From the NCBI RefSeq assembly GCF_005434945.1, contig NZ_SKCH01000013.1, positions 1 through 64,000 of the forward strand: a DNA stretch of 64,000 nucleotides, given 5' to 3'. The position numbers and the translations under genes were made by a program. Positions within the stretch are counted from its first letter, which is position 1. Each line of letters opens with the position of its first letter. The notes beneath the pieces were generated by a model that saw only the letters and a list, made by a program, of their open reading frames with translations, did no database searches and was not told where the DNA came from. Origin of the DNA: Prescottella subtropica. GTDB lineage: Bacteria > Actinomycetota > Actinomycetes > Mycobacteriales > Mycobacteriaceae. Below, piece by piece: positions 43,073 through 52,708 of the stretch.

Positions 43073-43917
43073 CCGACCACCCCTTTCTGGACCTCACCAC
43101 TCTCACCACGGCCGGGTCCGGCCACTACACCGCCCACATCGACCCCATCTGGACCATCGGCCCCAAGGTGCACGGCGGCAGCATGATGGCGGTGTGCGCG
43201 GCCGCGGCCCTGCGCGAACTCACCGAGACGGCCCAGGCGGACCTCCCCGTCGACCCGGCGGTCGCGCCCCTCGCCGTCAGCGCCAACTACCTCGCCGCCC
43301 CCGACCCCGGCGACGTCGACGTGGTCGCCACCGTCCGCAAGCGCGGCCGGCAGGTCTCGCTCGTCGACGTCGAACTGTCCCAGGCCGGCCGGCCCGCCGT
43401 ACACGCCGCCGTCACCCTCGGCGTCCCCGACGCGGGCGACCCGCACTACGTCGAGTCGCACGTGCTCGACGGACTGCCCGCCGAACCGTCCGCCGACGCG
43501 CAGGCGATGACCGCCGACCATCCGATGGCGCAGGTCGTGCACCTGTCACAGGGCTGCGACCTGAGCGTCGACGGCTCCTCCGCACACTTCCTGCGCGGCC
43601 GGCAGGGCGAACCGCAGGTCCGGATGTGGGCGCGGCCGTGGCCCGCCGACGAGGAGGATCCCGCCACCGCGGCACTGTTCGCGATCATGACCGGCGACAT
43701 CTGCGCGCCGGTCACCATGAACCGCGGCATCTTCGGGTGGGCGCCGACCGTGCAGCTCACCACCTACCTGCGCCGCCGCCCCGCCCCCGGCTGGCTCCGG
43801 GTCATGGCCAGCTCCACCGTCCTCGGCGACACCTGGTTCGAAGAAGACCACACCGTTCTCGACTCCACCGGCGCCGTCGTCGTGCAGAGCCGCCAGCTCG
43901 CGATGATCCCGAGGTGA
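43069..43917 (+). CDS. Double-hotdog acyl-CoA thioesterase-like protein
   Basis: A 282-residue protein with two hotdog folds: YTAHIDPIWTIGPKVHGGSMMA starts the first, and GDICAPVTMNRGIFGWAPTV with LRRRPAPGWLRVMASSTVLG the second. The arrangement resembles TesB-like and 4HBT_3 thioesterases that hydrolyse acyl-CoA. The position corresponds to Rv0499. GTG 43069 overlaps the MerR stop, so the enzyme is likely under that regulator's direct control. Confidence 0.8.
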   Translation: MTDHPFLDLTTLTTAGSGHYTAHIDPIWTIGPKVHGGSMMAVCAAAALRELTETAQADLPVDPAVAPLAVSANYLAAPDPGDVDVVATVRKRGRQVSLVDVELSQAGRPAVHAAVTLGVPDAGDPHYVESHVLDGLPAEPSADAQAMTADHPMAQVVHLSQGCDLSVDGSSAHFLRGRQGEPQVRMWARPWPADEEDPATAALFAIMTGDICAPVTMNRGIFGWAPTVQLTTYLRRRPAPGWLRVMASSTVLGDTWFEEDHTVLDSTGAVVVQSRQLAMIPR

Positions 43918-43930
43918 GCAGCGGAGCTGC

Positions 43931-43974
43931 CTGTGCGCCTTTTTGGTAGTGGGTACTACCAAAAAGGCGCACAG
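43931..43974. repeat. Palindromic repeat, copy 1 (upstream of proC)
   Basis: Perfect 20-bp arms (43931-43950 and 43955-43974) beginning CTGTGCGCCTTTTTGGTAG enclose GGGT. The same element is at 54280. It follows the thioesterase stop by 13 bp and ends 12 bp before the proC -10 box. It can act as a terminator with the T-tract inside the stem. Confidence 0.82.
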
Positions 43975-43998
43975 GTGCGAAGCGCCTACGCTGTCCGC

Positions 43999-44814
43999 AT
44001 GACGAGAATTGCGGTGATCGGTGGCGGCAAGATCGGTGAGGCCCTGATCTCGGGACTGTTGCAGGGTGGTCACGCGACGCGGGACCTGGTTGTCGCCGAG
44101 CAGTACGAGCCGCGGGCGCAGGAGTTGTCCGCGGCGTACTCGATCCGCGTCACGACGATCGAGGACGCCGCTGAGGGCGCGGACGTGATCGTGGTGGCTG
44201 TGAAGCCGACGGATGTCGATGCGGTGCTCGCCGCGCTCGGCAAGGTCGACCTCGACGGTGCGCAGGAGCAGATGCTGGTCTCGCTCGCGGCCGGTATCCC
44301 GACGGTGCGCTACGAGGTGAAGCTGCCCGCCGGGTTCCCGGTGGTGCGGGTCATGCCGAACACTCCGATGCTGGTGGGGCAGGGTGCGAGCGTTCTCGCT
44401 CCGGGCCGGCACGTCAAGGCCGAGCATCTCGATCTGGTGCGGTCGATCCTGGGGGCCGTCGGCACCGTCACCGTCGTCCCGGAGTCGCAGATCGACGCGG
44501 TCACCGCGGTGTCCGGTTCCGGTCCCGCGTACTTCTTCCTTGTCGTCGAGGCGATGATCGATGCCGGTGTGGCGCTCGGCCTGACCCGGGCGACGGCGAG
44601 CGAACTGGTGGTGCAGACGATGGTCGGGTCGGCGGCGATGCTCGCCGAGTCGGGGGAGAACGCGCACGAGTTGCGGGCCGCGGTCACCTCGCCGGGTGGC
44701 ACGACGGCGGCGGCCGTACGTCAGCTCGAACGCGGGGGCCTGCGCACCGCGTTCTACGACGCACTCGCCGCGGCCCGGGACCGCTCGGCCGAGCTGGGAA
44801 GCACGACCGACTAG
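43999..44814 (+). CDS. proC: Pyrroline-5-carboxylate reductase
   Basis: A 271-residue ProC, the last enzyme of proline synthesis, reducing pyrroline-5-carboxylate with NAD(P)H. The Rossmann start RIAVIGGGKIGEAL is intact; VVAVKPTD, RVMPNTPMLVGQGAS and the family signature VTAVSGSGPAYFFL follow, then the C-terminal dimer domain with TSPGGTTAAAV. ATG 43999 follows TACGCT (43987-43992) by 6 nt: leaderless. It is the Rv0500 position. Confidence 0.96.
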   Translation: MTRIAVIGGGKIGEALISGLLQGGHATRDLVVAEQYEPRAQELSAAYSIRVTTIEDAAEGADVIVVAVKPTDVDAVLAALGKVDLDGAQEQMLVSLAAGIPTVRYEVKLPAGFPVVRVMPNTPMLVGQGASVLAPGRHVKAEHLDLVRSILGAVGTVTVVPESQIDAVTAVSGSGPAYFFLVVEAMIDAGVALGLTRATASELVVQTMVGSAAMLAESGENAHELRAAVTSPGGTTAAAVRQLERGGLRTAFYDALAAARDRSAELGSTTD

Positions 44815-44951
44815 GTCTCGATTCGCGATCTTGTTTGTCACACCCGTCGCATCGTTCCCTCTGGTCCCGCTAAGCTCGGGGCAGCACGTGCGTGTCTGTT
44901 CCGCCGGAGGGGAAGCCGGCGGCGCGACATGTGCCGGAGGTAAGTGGACAG

Positions 44952-45212
44952 ATGGGATCTGGAGAGAATCCGGCAAGCCCGATGAAGCCGGCCAAAGTGG
45001 AAAACCGGGACGGTGTCGGCGGGACGAGTCTCGCCGCGACACAGTTCCTCACGGTCGCGGAGGTCGCGGCCCTGATGCGAGTCTCGAAGATGACGGTGTA
45101 CCGGCTCGTGCACAGTGGCGAGTTGCCGGCGGTGCGCGTCGGACGCTCGTTCCGGGTGCACGCGAAAGCGGTGCACGACTATCTCGAAACCTCGTATTTC
45201 GACGTCGGCTGA
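44952..45212 (+). CDS. Excisionase-like helix-turn-helix protein (Rv0500A-like)
   Basis: An 86-residue DNA-binding protein of the MerR-superfamily excisionase (BldC-like) type: AATQFLTVAEVAALMRVSKMTVYRLVHSGELPAVRVGRSF, given here in pieces, covers residues 27 to about 65 (FLTVAEVAALMRVSKMTVYR is the recognition unit). BldC, its Streptomyces relative, controls development. ATG 44952 follows GGAGG; GTG 44892 in frame is an alternative. The leader holds a perfect CCGCCGG/CCGGCGG hairpin (44901-44922). It is conserved at this place and is not a phage remnant. Confidence 0.85.
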   Translation: MGSGENPASPMKPAKVENRDGVGGTSLAATQFLTVAEVAALMRVSKMTVYRLVHSGELPAVRVGRSFRVHAKAVHDYLETSYFDVG

Positions 45213-45221
45213 CACGTCGCC

Positions 45222-45263
45222 GGACGGGTCGGGAACCTCGGTTTTCGCCGAGCCCACCCGTCC
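45222..45263 (+). terminator. Hairpin after the excisionase-like gene
   Basis: GGACGGGT (45222-45229) pairs with ACCCGTCC (45256-45263), with an inner CTCGG/CCGAG stem and a T-rich loop. A -10-like TACGAT (45267-45272) for the next gene follows at once. Confidence 0.6.
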
Positions 45264-45419
45264 CGGTACGATCGTGAGTCGTCGTACCAGCCAGCCGGTG
45301 TCCGTCAGGCGCTGGGGTCGTGAGAGCGGCCAGTGGCAAACGAGGCCTGAAGCGCCAGTAAATGACACAGGCGTACGTGACCGGCGTGCGCTGAACGCTA
45401 GAGAAGAGGGACACCCACC

Positions 45420-45521
45420 ATGGGTTCAGTGATCAAGAAGCGTCGCAAGCGTATGTCGAAGAAGAAGCACCGCAAGCTGCTCCGTCGCACGCGCGTCCAG
45501 CGTCGGAAGCTCGGTAAGTAA
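45420..45521 (+). CDS. Small-subunit ribosomal protein bS22 (AURKAIP1/COX24-like)
   Basis: A 33-residue, strongly basic protein ([20 protein letters not shown], then [13 protein letters not shown]). This sequence pattern is that of the AURKAIP1/COX24 domain and of the small actinobacterial ribosomal protein bS22 seen in mycobacterial 30S structures near the decoding centre. Rv0500B occupies the same position. GAAGAGGG lies upstream of ATG 45420. The leader from TACGAT is about 140 nt, long for a gene in this window. Confidence 0.9.
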
Positions 45522-45542
45522 GCCTCCGCGGCTTCACGAGCT

Positions 45543-45578
45543 CGAATGCCCGTCACCGATTCCGGTGGCGGGCATTCG
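45543..45578 (+). terminator. Hairpin after bS22
   Basis: CGAATGCCCGTCACCG pairs with CGGTGGCGGGCATTCG through 16 bases with one G-T pair and a 4-nt loop. It lies 21 bp after the bS22 stop. Confidence 0.72.
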
Positions 45579-45708
45579 CGCGTCCGGGGGGCTGCCGCGA
45601 CAGACCGGTCGTGCGCGTGTTGCCACCGTGTAAATGCTCGCGTCGAACCCGTCCCCGGCCCCCGGTTTTCGTTAGGCTCGCCTCAGGGCGACGAGAGTGG
45701 GGGTCACG

Positions 45709-46761
45709 GTGAGTCCTGACGAGCGTGGGGTGCAGCCGCCGAAGGTGGTGCTGGTGACCGGCGCCAGCCGGTTCCCGGGCGGGTTCCTGGTGTCGCGGCT
45801 CGCGCAGGACCCGTCGATCGAGCGGGTCGTCGCGGTCGACGCCGTCTCACCCAGCAAGGACATGATGCGGCGGATGGGCCGCGCCGAGTTCGTCCGCGCC
45901 GACATCCGCGGCCCGCTCATCGGGAAGGTGATCCGCGGGGCCGAGGTCGACACGGTCGTGCACGCGTCGACCGTCGCGCAGGCCCCGAAGTCCGGCAGTC
46001 GGGCGGCGATGAAGGACATGAACGTCATCGGTGCGATGCAGTTGTTCGCCGTCTGCCAGAAGGCGCCGAGCGTCCGGAAGGTGGTGCTGCGGTCCGCGTC
46101 CGCGGTGTACGGCAGCAGCGCGAAGGACCCGGCCAAGTTCACCGAGGAGATGAGCGCGCGCCGGCCCCCGCAGGGGGCGTGGGCCCGCGACTGCATCGAC
46201 ATCGAGGGCTACGCCCGCGGTCTCGGTAGGCGCCGCCCCGACATCGCCGTGTCGATCCTGCGGTTGGCGCCGCTCATGGGTCCACGCCGGCACGGCTGGG
46301 TGGCGCGGTACCTGTCGTCGCCGATCGTCCCGAGCATCCTGGGCCGGGACGCCCGCATGCAGTTGCTGCACGAGGAGGACGCGCTCGCGGTGCTGCACCG
46401 GGCGACGGTCGCCGGCCCGTCCGGGACGTTCAACGTCGCCGGGGACGGGGCGGTGATGATGTCGCAGGCGATCCGCCGGGCCGGACGCGTCGAGGTGCCG
46501 ATGCCGTTCGCGTTGTTCCGCAGCGTGGGGCGGGCACTGACCGGATCCCAGATGGCGTCGTTCACCCGTGAACAGCTCGACTACTTCCATTTCGGGTGCG
46601 GCCTCGACACCACCCGCATGCGTACCGAACTCGGCTTCGAGCCGCGCTGGACGACGCTGCAGGCGGTCGACGACTTCGTCCGCGGCAGCGGGCTCGAACC
46701 GGTGATCGATCCCGGCTGGGTGGACCGGGTCGAGTCGACGATGATCAGGGGACTCTCGTGA
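45709..46761 (+). CDS. NAD-dependent epimerase/dehydratase (Rv0501, GalE2-like)
   Basis: A 350-residue extended SDR. The cofactor loop VVLVTGASRFPGGFL deviates from the usual GxxGxxG (G-A-S-R-F-P-G-G), and RSASAVYGSS and the RRPPQGAWARDCIDIEGY segment lack a clear YxxxK, so catalytic competence as a 4-epimerase is doubtful. The relation to Rv0501 is clear by position. GTG 45709 follows GTGGGGG; GTG 45697 is an alternative. It overlaps the PlsC-like gene by GTGA. Confidence 0.82.
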   Translation: MSPDERGVQPPKVVLVTGASRFPGGFLVSRLAQDPSIERVVAVDAVSPSKDMMRRMGRAEFVRADIRGPLIGKVIRGAEVDTVVHASTVAQAPKSGSRAAMKDMNVIGAMQLFAVCQKAPSVRKVVLRSASAVYGSSAKDPAKFTEEMSARRPPQGAWARDCIDIEGYARGLGRRRPDIAVSILRLAPLMGPRRHGWVARYLSSPIVPSILGRDARMQLLHEEDALAVLHRATVAGPSGTFNVAGDGAVMMSQAIRRAGRVEVPMPFALFRSVGRALTGSQMASFTREQLDYFHFGCGLDTTRMRTELGFEPRWTTLQAVDDFVRGSGLEPVIDPGWVDRVESTMIRGLS

Positions 46762-47774
46762 ACGACGTGGCGAAGGTGATTCCACTGCACGGCGGCCCGG
46801 ACCGCCGGCGCACGGTGCAGCATCCGGCGTCGTCCGCCCCGGAACCGGCGACCACCCCGGACATCGGCGGGACATCGGAGGGCGCCGCCGGGCCGGACCC
46901 GCGTCCCGCGTCCCCGCTGGACGGGCTGCGCAGCCGGGTCGTCGGTCAGGTCACCGGTGCGGCCGGATTCGTGCGACGGCGCCTCGCCGGCGACTACGAG
47001 GTCGACGAGTTCGGGTACGACCCGCACTTCACGGACGCGGTGTTCCTGCCGGCGCTGCGCCCACTGTTCGAGAAGTGGTTCCGGGTGGAGACGGTCGGTG
47101 TGGAGAACATTCCCGCCGAGGGCGGCGCGCTGGTCGTCGCCAACCATGCGGGGGTCGTCCCGATCGACGCACTCATGACGTCGGTCGCCGTCCACGACCA
47201 CCATCCGCGGCAGCGGGCGCTGCGGATGCTCGCCGCCGACATGGCGTTCGAGATGCCGGTGGTCGGCAACATCGCCCGCAAGGCCGGGCACACCCTCGCC
47301 TGCCACCCGGACGCCGAACGGCTGCTGCGCGGCGGTGAGGTCGCCGCGGTGTTCCCGGAGGGGTTCAAGGGCATCGGGAAACCGTTCTCCGAGCGCTACA
47401 AACTGCAACGCTTCGGCCGCGGCGGGTTCGTGTCCGCGGCGATGCGGGCGGGCGTGCCGATCATCCCGTGCTCGATCGTCGGATCCGAGGAGATCTACCC
47501 GAAGATCGGTGACATCGCACCGCTCGCCCGGTTGCTGAACATGCCGTACTTCCCGGTCACGCCGCTGTTTCCGCACCTCGGGCCGCTCGGGCTCGTGCCA
47601 CTGCCGTCCAAGTGGTACATCGAGTTCGGCACCCCGATCGTCACCGACACCTACGATCCCGCCGAGGCCGACGACCCGATGGTGCTGTTCGAGGTCACCG
47701 ACCACGTCCGGGAGACGATCCAGCAGACCCTCTACCGGCTGCTGGCGCGGCGCGGCAACGTCTTCCTGGGCTGA
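46758..47774 (+). CDS. PlsC-like lysophospholipid acyltransferase (Rv0502-like)
   Basis: A 338-residue acyltransferase. After a disordered 60-residue start, the PlsC domain shows the catalytic NHAGVVPID (a variation of HxxxxD), AADMAFEMPVVGNIARKAG, FPEGFKGIGK and VPIIPCSIVGSEE. It probably transfers acyl groups in phospholipid or glycolipid synthesis at the inner membrane. GTG 46758 overlaps the epimerase stop, so the two genes are cotranslated. Confidence 0.85.
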   Translation: MNDVAKVIPLHGGPDRRRTVQHPASSAPEPATTPDIGGTSEGAAGPDPRPASPLDGLRSRVVGQVTGAAGFVRRRLAGDYEVDEFGYDPHFTDAVFLPALRPLFEKWFRVETVGVENIPAEGGALVVANHAGVVPIDALMTSVAVHDHHPRQRALRMLAADMAFEMPVVGNIARKAGHTLACHPDAERLLRGGEVAAVFPEGFKGIGKPFSERYKLQRFGRGGFVSAAMRAGVPIIPCSIVGSEEIYPKIGDIAPLARLLNMPYFPVTPLFPHLGPLGLVPLPSKWYIEFGTPIVTDTYDPAEADDPMVLFEVTDHVRETIQQTLYRLLARRGNVFLG

Positions 47775-47792
47775 CGCGCGAGGCCGGCGGGC

Positions 47793-48863
47793 TCAGCGGG
47801 CCGCGAGCGCCCGTTCCCGCCGTCGGCTGAGGATCGCGCCGACGGCGCCGCCGATCGCACCGATCAGCAGTGCCGTCGGGATCCCGACCTTCGCGGCCTT
47901 GCGTCCGGTGCGGAAGTCCCGCACCTCCCAGCTGCGGTTCTTCGCGAGCTCACGCAGGTCCGCGTCCGGGTTGACGGCGACGGCGGTGCCGACGAGCGAC
48001 AGCATCGGGACGTCGTTGTAGCTGTCCGAGTAGGCGGTGCACCGCTTGAGGTTCAGGCCCTCCCGGATTGCGAGGGTGCGCACCGCGTGCGCCTTCCCGA
48101 GACCGTGCAGGATGTCGCCGACGAGCCGACCGGTGAACACGCCGTCCTCGCTCTCGGCGACGGTCCCCAGCGCGCCCGTCAACCCGAGCCGTTTCGCGAT
48201 CACCTGCGCCAGTTCGACGGGGGTCGCGGTCACCAGCCACACCTGCTGGCCGGCGTCGAGATGCATCTGCGCGAGCGCCCGGGTGCCGTCCCAGATCTTG
48301 TCGGCGATGACCTCGTCGTAGATCTCCTCGCCGAGGCGGGCCAGTTCGGCGGTGGAGCGGCCCGCGACGAACGACAGCGCCTTCTCCCGGCCCTGCGCGA
48401 CGTCGTCGCTGTTCTCCTTGCCGGTGACCCGGAACTTGACCTGCTTCCACGCGAAGTCGAGCAGGTCGGACGTCTTGAGGTATTTGCGGGCGGCGAGGCC
48501 GCGGGCGAAGTGGATGATCGACGCGCCCTGCACCATCGTGTTGTCGACGTCGAAGAACGCGGCGGCGGTCAGGTCACGGGGGACCGTGGGCGCCGGCGGC
48601 TCGGCGGGTTCGGTGGGCTCGATCGACGGTTCGGGGATCGTCGCGGCCTCGGCGATCTCGGTGAGTTCGGCCTCCTGCAGCGCGAGCGCGGCGTCGGCGC
48701 TGGCCTCCCCGGCGACGTTGGCGCGCAGTTCGGCCGCGCTCGGGCCCAGCAGATTCCGGATCCGGCGGCGGCCGGGGCGCAGGATCCCGGACACGCCCAC
48801 ACCGAACCTCGCGCCGATCGGCAGTGATCGCCCAGGCACACGCACCTCCTGTGTCGCTGACAC
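47793..48863 (-). CDS. serB1: HAD-IB phosphatase of the SerB1 family
   Basis: A 356-residue protein. The HAD domain starts at about residue 100: [16 protein letters not shown] (nucleophile Asp), then [13 protein letters not shown], and the acidic motif [11 protein letters not shown]. Family members include phosphoserine phosphatase SerB1 and lysophospholipid phosphatases; the exact substrate is open. The N-terminal 100 residues are Ala/Glu/Pro-rich and there is a hydrophobic C-terminal segment ([17 protein letters not shown]) suggesting membrane attachment. GTG 48863 has no Shine-Dalgarno; TAGGGT is 9 nt upstream. Confidence 0.82.
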   Translation of the reverse strand: MSATQEVRVPGRSLPIGARFGVGVSGILRPGRRRIRNLLGPSAAELRANVAGEASADAALALQEAELTEIAEAATIPEPSIEPTEPAEPPAPTVPRDLTAAAFFDVDNTMVQGASIIHFARGLAARKYLKTSDLLDFAWKQVKFRVTGKENSDDVAQGREKALSFVAGRSTAELARLGEEIYDEVIADKIWDGTRALAQMHLDAGQQVWLVTATPVELAQVIAKRLGLTGALGTVAESEDGVFTGRLVGDILHGLGKAHAVRTLAIREGLNLKRCTAYSDSYNDVPMLSLVGTAVAVNPDADLRELAKNRSWEVRDFRTGRKAAKVGIPTALLIGAIGGAVGAILSRRRERALAAR

Positions 48864-49020
48864 CTGCCGCTCACCCTAGCCGGGCGAACCGCGGGGATCC
48901 CGGCGGATGCACCCCGCGTCGTCGGCGTGTGATGTTCGTCTCGAAACGTGCCGGTCGGGAACTCGGCGGTGACCGCGCCGGTGATCGGGCACCGGTCGTG
49001 GGTGGGGGAGACTGGACCGC

Positions 49021-49293
49021 ATGGATCAGTCGCGGCATCGGATCACCCTGCTCACTCGCGCGGGTTGCGGCGCGTGCGTTCCCGCCCGGGAACTGCTCGA
49101 CGGGATCTGCGGCGAGTTCGATCTGGAACTGACCTGCATCGACGTCGACGAAGCGGCGTCGGAGCAGCCGGATCTGCGGGCCGAGTACGGCGACCGGTTG
49201 CCGGTCGTTCTGCTCGACGGCAGGGAGCACAGCTACTGGGAAGTCGACGAGGATCGGCTGCGCGCGGACCTCGCGGACCGTTCCGTGGGCTGA
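49021..49293 (+). CDS. Glutaredoxin-like thioredoxin-fold protein (Rv0508-like)
   Basis: A 90-residue redox protein: ITLLTRAGCGACVPARELLD holds the CGAC active site at about residues 16-19, and RLPVVLLDGREH is the cis-Pro region. Family members of this size act as glutaredoxin- or mycoredoxin-like reductases; partner unknown. GAGACT lies 7 nt before ATG 49021. It precedes the rex-hem operon, as Rv0508 precedes hemA in M. tuberculosis. Confidence 0.83.
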   Translation: MDQSRHRITLLTRAGCGACVPARELLDGICGEFDLELTCIDVDEAASEQPDLRAEYGDRLPVVLLDGREHSYWEVDEDRLRADLADRSVG

Positions 49294-49402
49294 AATCCGG
49301 TCCGGCCTCGGCGCGCCGACGGGGGAGTGGGGTGGGTCACCTTCGGCAACCGGAAACGATCACGGTGCAGGTGAGAGCACGTGCGGCGGCCGTCGGGCAA
49401 CT

Positions 49403-49431
49403 TTGTGCATGGCTTCACAAGCGGTTACCGT
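49403..49431 (+). promoter_or_regulatory. Rex operator overlapping the rex-hemACDB promoter
   Basis: TTGTGCATGGCTTCACAA (49403-49420) differs by one base from the Rex consensus TTGTGAANNNNTTCACAA. Its first six bases are the -35 (TTGTGC); TACCGT (49426-49431) is the -10 after a 17-bp spacer. Rex binding would block polymerase, giving NADH-sensitive autoregulation. Confidence 0.85.
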
Positions 49432-49503
49432 GGTGTGAACAAATCCCCCGGCGCTTCCGTGGAAGGCCGGGGTACACGGCCGACCGGACGAGGAGCCATC
49501 GAC

Positions 49504-50322
49504 GTGACCGAACAGCACCGGACTCGGGGGGCATCGGCCCGCGGTGTCACCGGGGCTGCCCCGTCCGCTTCCCGTCGCAGGAACGCATCGGCTGCGACGC
49601 CTGTTCCCCGGCAACGTGATCTCCCCCAGGCTACGGTGACGCGTCTGGCGACGTACCTGCGGGTCCTGGGTGTGCTCGCCGACGACGGTGTGCTCATCGT
49701 GTCGAGCGAGGAACTGGCCACCGCGTCGGGTGTGGGTTCGGCCAAGCTCCGCAAGGATCTGTCGTACCTGGGTCCCAACGGTGTTCGTGGCGTCGGCTAC
49801 GACGTCACCCGGCTGCGGGCCCGGATCGAATCGGCGCTCGGACTGGACCGCGGGCATCGCGTCGTCCTGATCGGTGTCGGCAATCTGGGCCGGGCCCTGG
49901 CCGGGTACGGCGGTTTCGACCGCCGCGGCTTCTCCATGGTCGGTCTGTTCGACAACGATCCGGCGTGCATCGGCACCCGTATCGGCGCACTGGCGGTGCG
50001 GGACGTCGCCGAACTCGCCGACGCGTGCCGCGAACTCGATCCGACGATCGGCGTCATCGCGACCCCCGACGCCGCCGCGCAGGACGTGTGCGACCAGCTC
50101 GTCGCCGCCGGTCTGCGCTGCATTCTCAGTTTCTCTCCCCTCACGCTCGAGATCCCCGACCACGTGGAGTTGCGCCGGGTCGATCTCGCGATGGAGATGC
50201 AGGTCCTCTCGTTCAACATGGCGCGTAATACGCCGCCGGACGAGTCGGATAGTTCCCAGATTCCCGCCGCGACTGCGGCGGTCGGCGTTTCGACCGGAAA
50301 TGGATCGGTGATCAGGTCGTGA
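49504..50322 (+). CDS. rex: Redox-sensing transcriptional repressor Rex
   Basis: A 272-residue NADH/NAD+ sensor. The winged helix reads [20 protein letters not shown], then [20 protein letters not shown]. The Rossmann domain starts [16 protein letters not shown] (Gly124 to Gly129). The N-terminus carries about 40 extra residues. The C-terminus extends past the dimer helix. GTG 49504 lies after GAGGAG. Rex is released from DNA by high NADH; in Streptomyces it controls cyd, nuo and hemACD. Here it is the first gene of the haem operon and overlaps hemA by GTGA. Confidence 0.95.
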   Translation: MTEQHRTRGASARGVTGAAPSASRRRNASAATPVPRQRDLPQATVTRLATYLRVLGVLADDGVLIVSSEELATASGVGSAKLRKDLSYLGPNGVRGVGYDVTRLRARIESALGLDRGHRVVLIGVGNLGRALAGYGGFDRRGFSMVGLFDNDPACIGTRIGALAVRDVAELADACRELDPTIGVIATPDAAAQDVCDQLVAAGLRCILSFSPLTLEIPDHVELRRVDLAMEMQVLSFNMARNTPPDESDSSQIPAATAAVGVSTGNGSVIRS

Positions 50323-51689
50323 GTGTGCTTCTCGTCGGGATCTCGCATCGCAGTGCTCCCGTCTCCGTCCTCGAGCGGATCGCGGTCACGGACACCGACC
50401 GCCCCAAGCTGACGGACAAGATGCTGGCCTCGGCCCACATCTCGGAGGCGATGATCGTCTCGACGTGCAACCGCATCGAGATCTATGCGGTCGTCGGCGC
50501 GTTCCACGGCGCCCTCACCGACATCAGTGAGTTGCTCTCCGCGCATTCGGGACTCGCCCTCACCGAACTGCACCAGCACGCGTACGTCCGCTACAGCGAG
50601 GCCGCCGCCGAGCACCTGTTCGCGGTCGCCGGCGGGCTCGACTCGATGGTCGTCGGCGAGCAGCAGATCCTCGGCCAGATCCGGACCGCGTACGCCGCCG
50701 CCGACGCGCAGCAGGCCGCCGGGCGGGCGCTGCACGAACTGGCGCAGCAGGCACTGCGGGTCGGCAAGCGGGTGCACTCGGAGACCGGGATCGACGCCGC
50801 CGGCGCGTCCGTCGTGTCCGTCGCCCTCGACCGGGCCGCCGGGATCCTCGGCGACGGTGGACTGGCCGGGCGCACCGCCGTCGTGCTCGGCGCCGGCGCG
50901 ATGGGCAGCCTGTCGGTCGCGCATCTCACCCGCGCCGGTATCGGCCGCATCCTCGTCGTCAACCGCACCCGGGCCCGCGCCGAACACCTCGCCGCCACCG
51001 CGGCGGGCAACGGTGTCGACGCGACCGCGATCGACTTCGACGACCTGTCGGCGGCGATGGCCGACTCGGACGTCCTCGTCACCTGCACCGGCGCGGTCGG
51101 CTCGGTCGTCACCCTCGCCGACACCCACCGCGCCCTCGCCGGTACCGGCAGGGACGGGAACCGTCCGCTGGTGATCTGCGACCTCGGCCTGCCCCGCGAC
51201 GTGGAACCGTCCGTCGCCGGACTGCCGGACGTCGTCGTGCTGGACATGGCTGCGCTGCAACGGGATCCGGCTGCCGGGGCCGCCGCGTCCGACGCCGAAG
51301 CGGCCCGTGCGATCGTCGCCTCCGAACTGTCCCAGTACCTGGCGTCGCAGCGACTCGCGGAGGTCACCCCCACCGTGACGGCGCTGCGCCGACGTGCCGC
51401 CGAGGTGGTCGAGGCGGAACTGATGCGCCTCGACTCGCGGCTGCCCCTCGCGGATCCGCAGCGCGACGAGGTCGCCAACACGGTGCGCCGCGTCGTCGAG
51501 AAACTGCTGCACGCGCCGACGGTGCGGGTCAAACAACTCGCGTCCGCCCCCGGCGGCGACTCGTACGCGGCCGCGCTGCGCGAACTGTTCGAGCTGAGCC
51601 CCGGCGTGGCCGAGGCCGTCGCCTCTCCCACCGACCTCGGTGAGTTCCCGGCCGGGAGCGGTGTCACCGGAAAGGATGTGCAGGCATGA
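50319..51689 (+). CDS. hemA: Glutamyl-tRNA reductase
   Basis: A 456-residue HemA, the first committed enzyme of C5-pathway tetrapyrrole synthesis, reducing glutamyl-tRNA to glutamate-1-semialdehyde. The active-site Cys50 is in [10 protein letters not shown]; the substrate loop GISHRSAPV is at the start, the NADPH loop is GAGAMGSL, and [10 protein letters not shown] follows. GTG 50319 overlaps the rex stop, so translation is coupled to the repressor. It overlaps hemC by ATGA. Confidence 0.97.
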   Translation: MSVLLVGISHRSAPVSVLERIAVTDTDRPKLTDKMLASAHISEAMIVSTCNRIEIYAVVGAFHGALTDISELLSAHSGLALTELHQHAYVRYSEAAAEHLFAVAGGLDSMVVGEQQILGQIRTAYAAADAQQAAGRALHELAQQALRVGKRVHSETGIDAAGASVVSVALDRAAGILGDGGLAGRTAVVLGAGAMGSLSVAHLTRAGIGRILVVNRTRARAEHLAATAAGNGVDATAIDFDDLSAAMADSDVLVTCTGAVGSVVTLADTHRALAGTGRDGNRPLVICDLGLPRDVEPSVAGLPDVVVLDMAALQRDPAAGAAASDAEAARAIVASELSQYLASQRLAEVTPTVTALRRRAAEVVEAELMRLDSRLPLADPQRDEVANTVRRVVEKLLHAPTVRVKQLASAPGGDSYAAALRELFELSPGVAEAVASPTDLGEFPAGSGVTGKDVQA

Positions 51690-52636
51690 GCGTCCTGCGA
51701 ATCGGAACCCGTGGCAGCCTGCTGGCCACGACGCAGGCAGGCACCGTGCGGGACGCGTTGATCGCGGCCGGGCATCCCGCCGAACTGGTGATCATCACGA
51801 CCAAGGGTGACGTCACCGCCGGCCCGGTACAGCGCATCGGCGTCGGTGTCTTCGTCGCCGAACTGCGTGAGGCACTGCTCGCCGGCGACGTCGACGTCGC
51901 CGTGCACTCCTTCAAGGACCTGCCGACCGCGCAGCCCGACGACCTGACGATCGCTGCGGTCCCCGTCCGGGAGGATCCGCGGGACGCGCTCGTCGCCCGG
52001 GACGGACTCGTCCTCGGCGAACTGCCGCCCGGATCGAAGGTCGGCACGTCCGCGCCGCGCCGCCGCGCCCAACTGCGCGCCCTCGGACTGGGCCTCGAGA
52101 TCGAGCCGCTGCGCGGCAACATCGACACCCGTATCGGCAAAGTGGCGTCCGGGGAACTCGACGCGATCGTGATCGCCCGCGCCGGCCTGTCCCGGATCGG
52201 CCGCGCCGACGTCATCACCGAAACCCTCGAACCGGTGCAGATGCTGCCGGCGCCGTCGCAGGGCGCGCTGGCCGTCGAATGCCGCACCGACAACCCGGAA
52301 CTGGTCGCGGTGCTCGCGCAACTCGACGACGCGGCCGCCCGCGCCGCCGTCGTCGCCGAGCGGGCACTGCTCGCCGAACTCGAGGCAGGCTGCACGGCCC
52401 CGGTCGGCGCGATCGCCGAAATCGTCGAATCGCTCGACGACGACGGTCGGGTGTTCGAGGAACTGTCGGTGCGCGGCTGTGCCGCCGCACTCGACGGCTC
52501 CGATGTGATCCGGGCGAGTGCCGTGGGGGCGCCCGAACGTGCGGACGAGCTGGGGCGTGCGGTGGCACGCGAACTCCTCGACCTCGGTGCACGAGACCTG
52601 ATGACAACTGGTGCGGACGGTGATGCCGATGCTTGA
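51686..52636 (+). CDS. hemC: Porphobilinogen deaminase (hydroxymethylbilane synthase)
   Basis: A 316-residue HemC that polymerises four porphobilinogens. [14 protein letters not shown] starts domain 1, the catalytic Asp is in HSFKDLPT, basic residues in [10 protein letters not shown] bind the growing chain, and Cys236 ([11 protein letters not shown]) carries the dipyrromethane cofactor. ATG 51686 overlaps hemA. A 72-bp gap separates it from hemD. Confidence 0.97.
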   Translation: MSVLRIGTRGSLLATTQAGTVRDALIAAGHPAELVIITTKGDVTAGPVQRIGVGVFVAELREALLAGDVDVAVHSFKDLPTAQPDDLTIAAVPVREDPRDALVARDGLVLGELPPGSKVGTSAPRRRAQLRALGLGLEIEPLRGNIDTRIGKVASGELDAIVIARAGLSRIGRADVITETLEPVQMLPAPSQGALAVECRTDNPELVAVLAQLDDAAARAAVVAERALLAELEAGCTAPVGAIAEIVESLDDDGRVFEELSVRGCAAALDGSDVIRASAVGAPERADELGRAVARELLDLGARDLMTTGADGDADA

Positions 52637-52708
52637 CCGGATACACCCCCGACGACCCGATATTGCACTTTTTCCCCATCGACATGACACCGCACTGGAG
52701 AACTACCG

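Noticed and set aside
44952..45212. Excisionase-like gene as a prophage or integrative-element remnant
   Set aside because: No integrase, attachment site or phage gene is near, and the gene is conserved at this locus in mycobacteria (Rv0500A).
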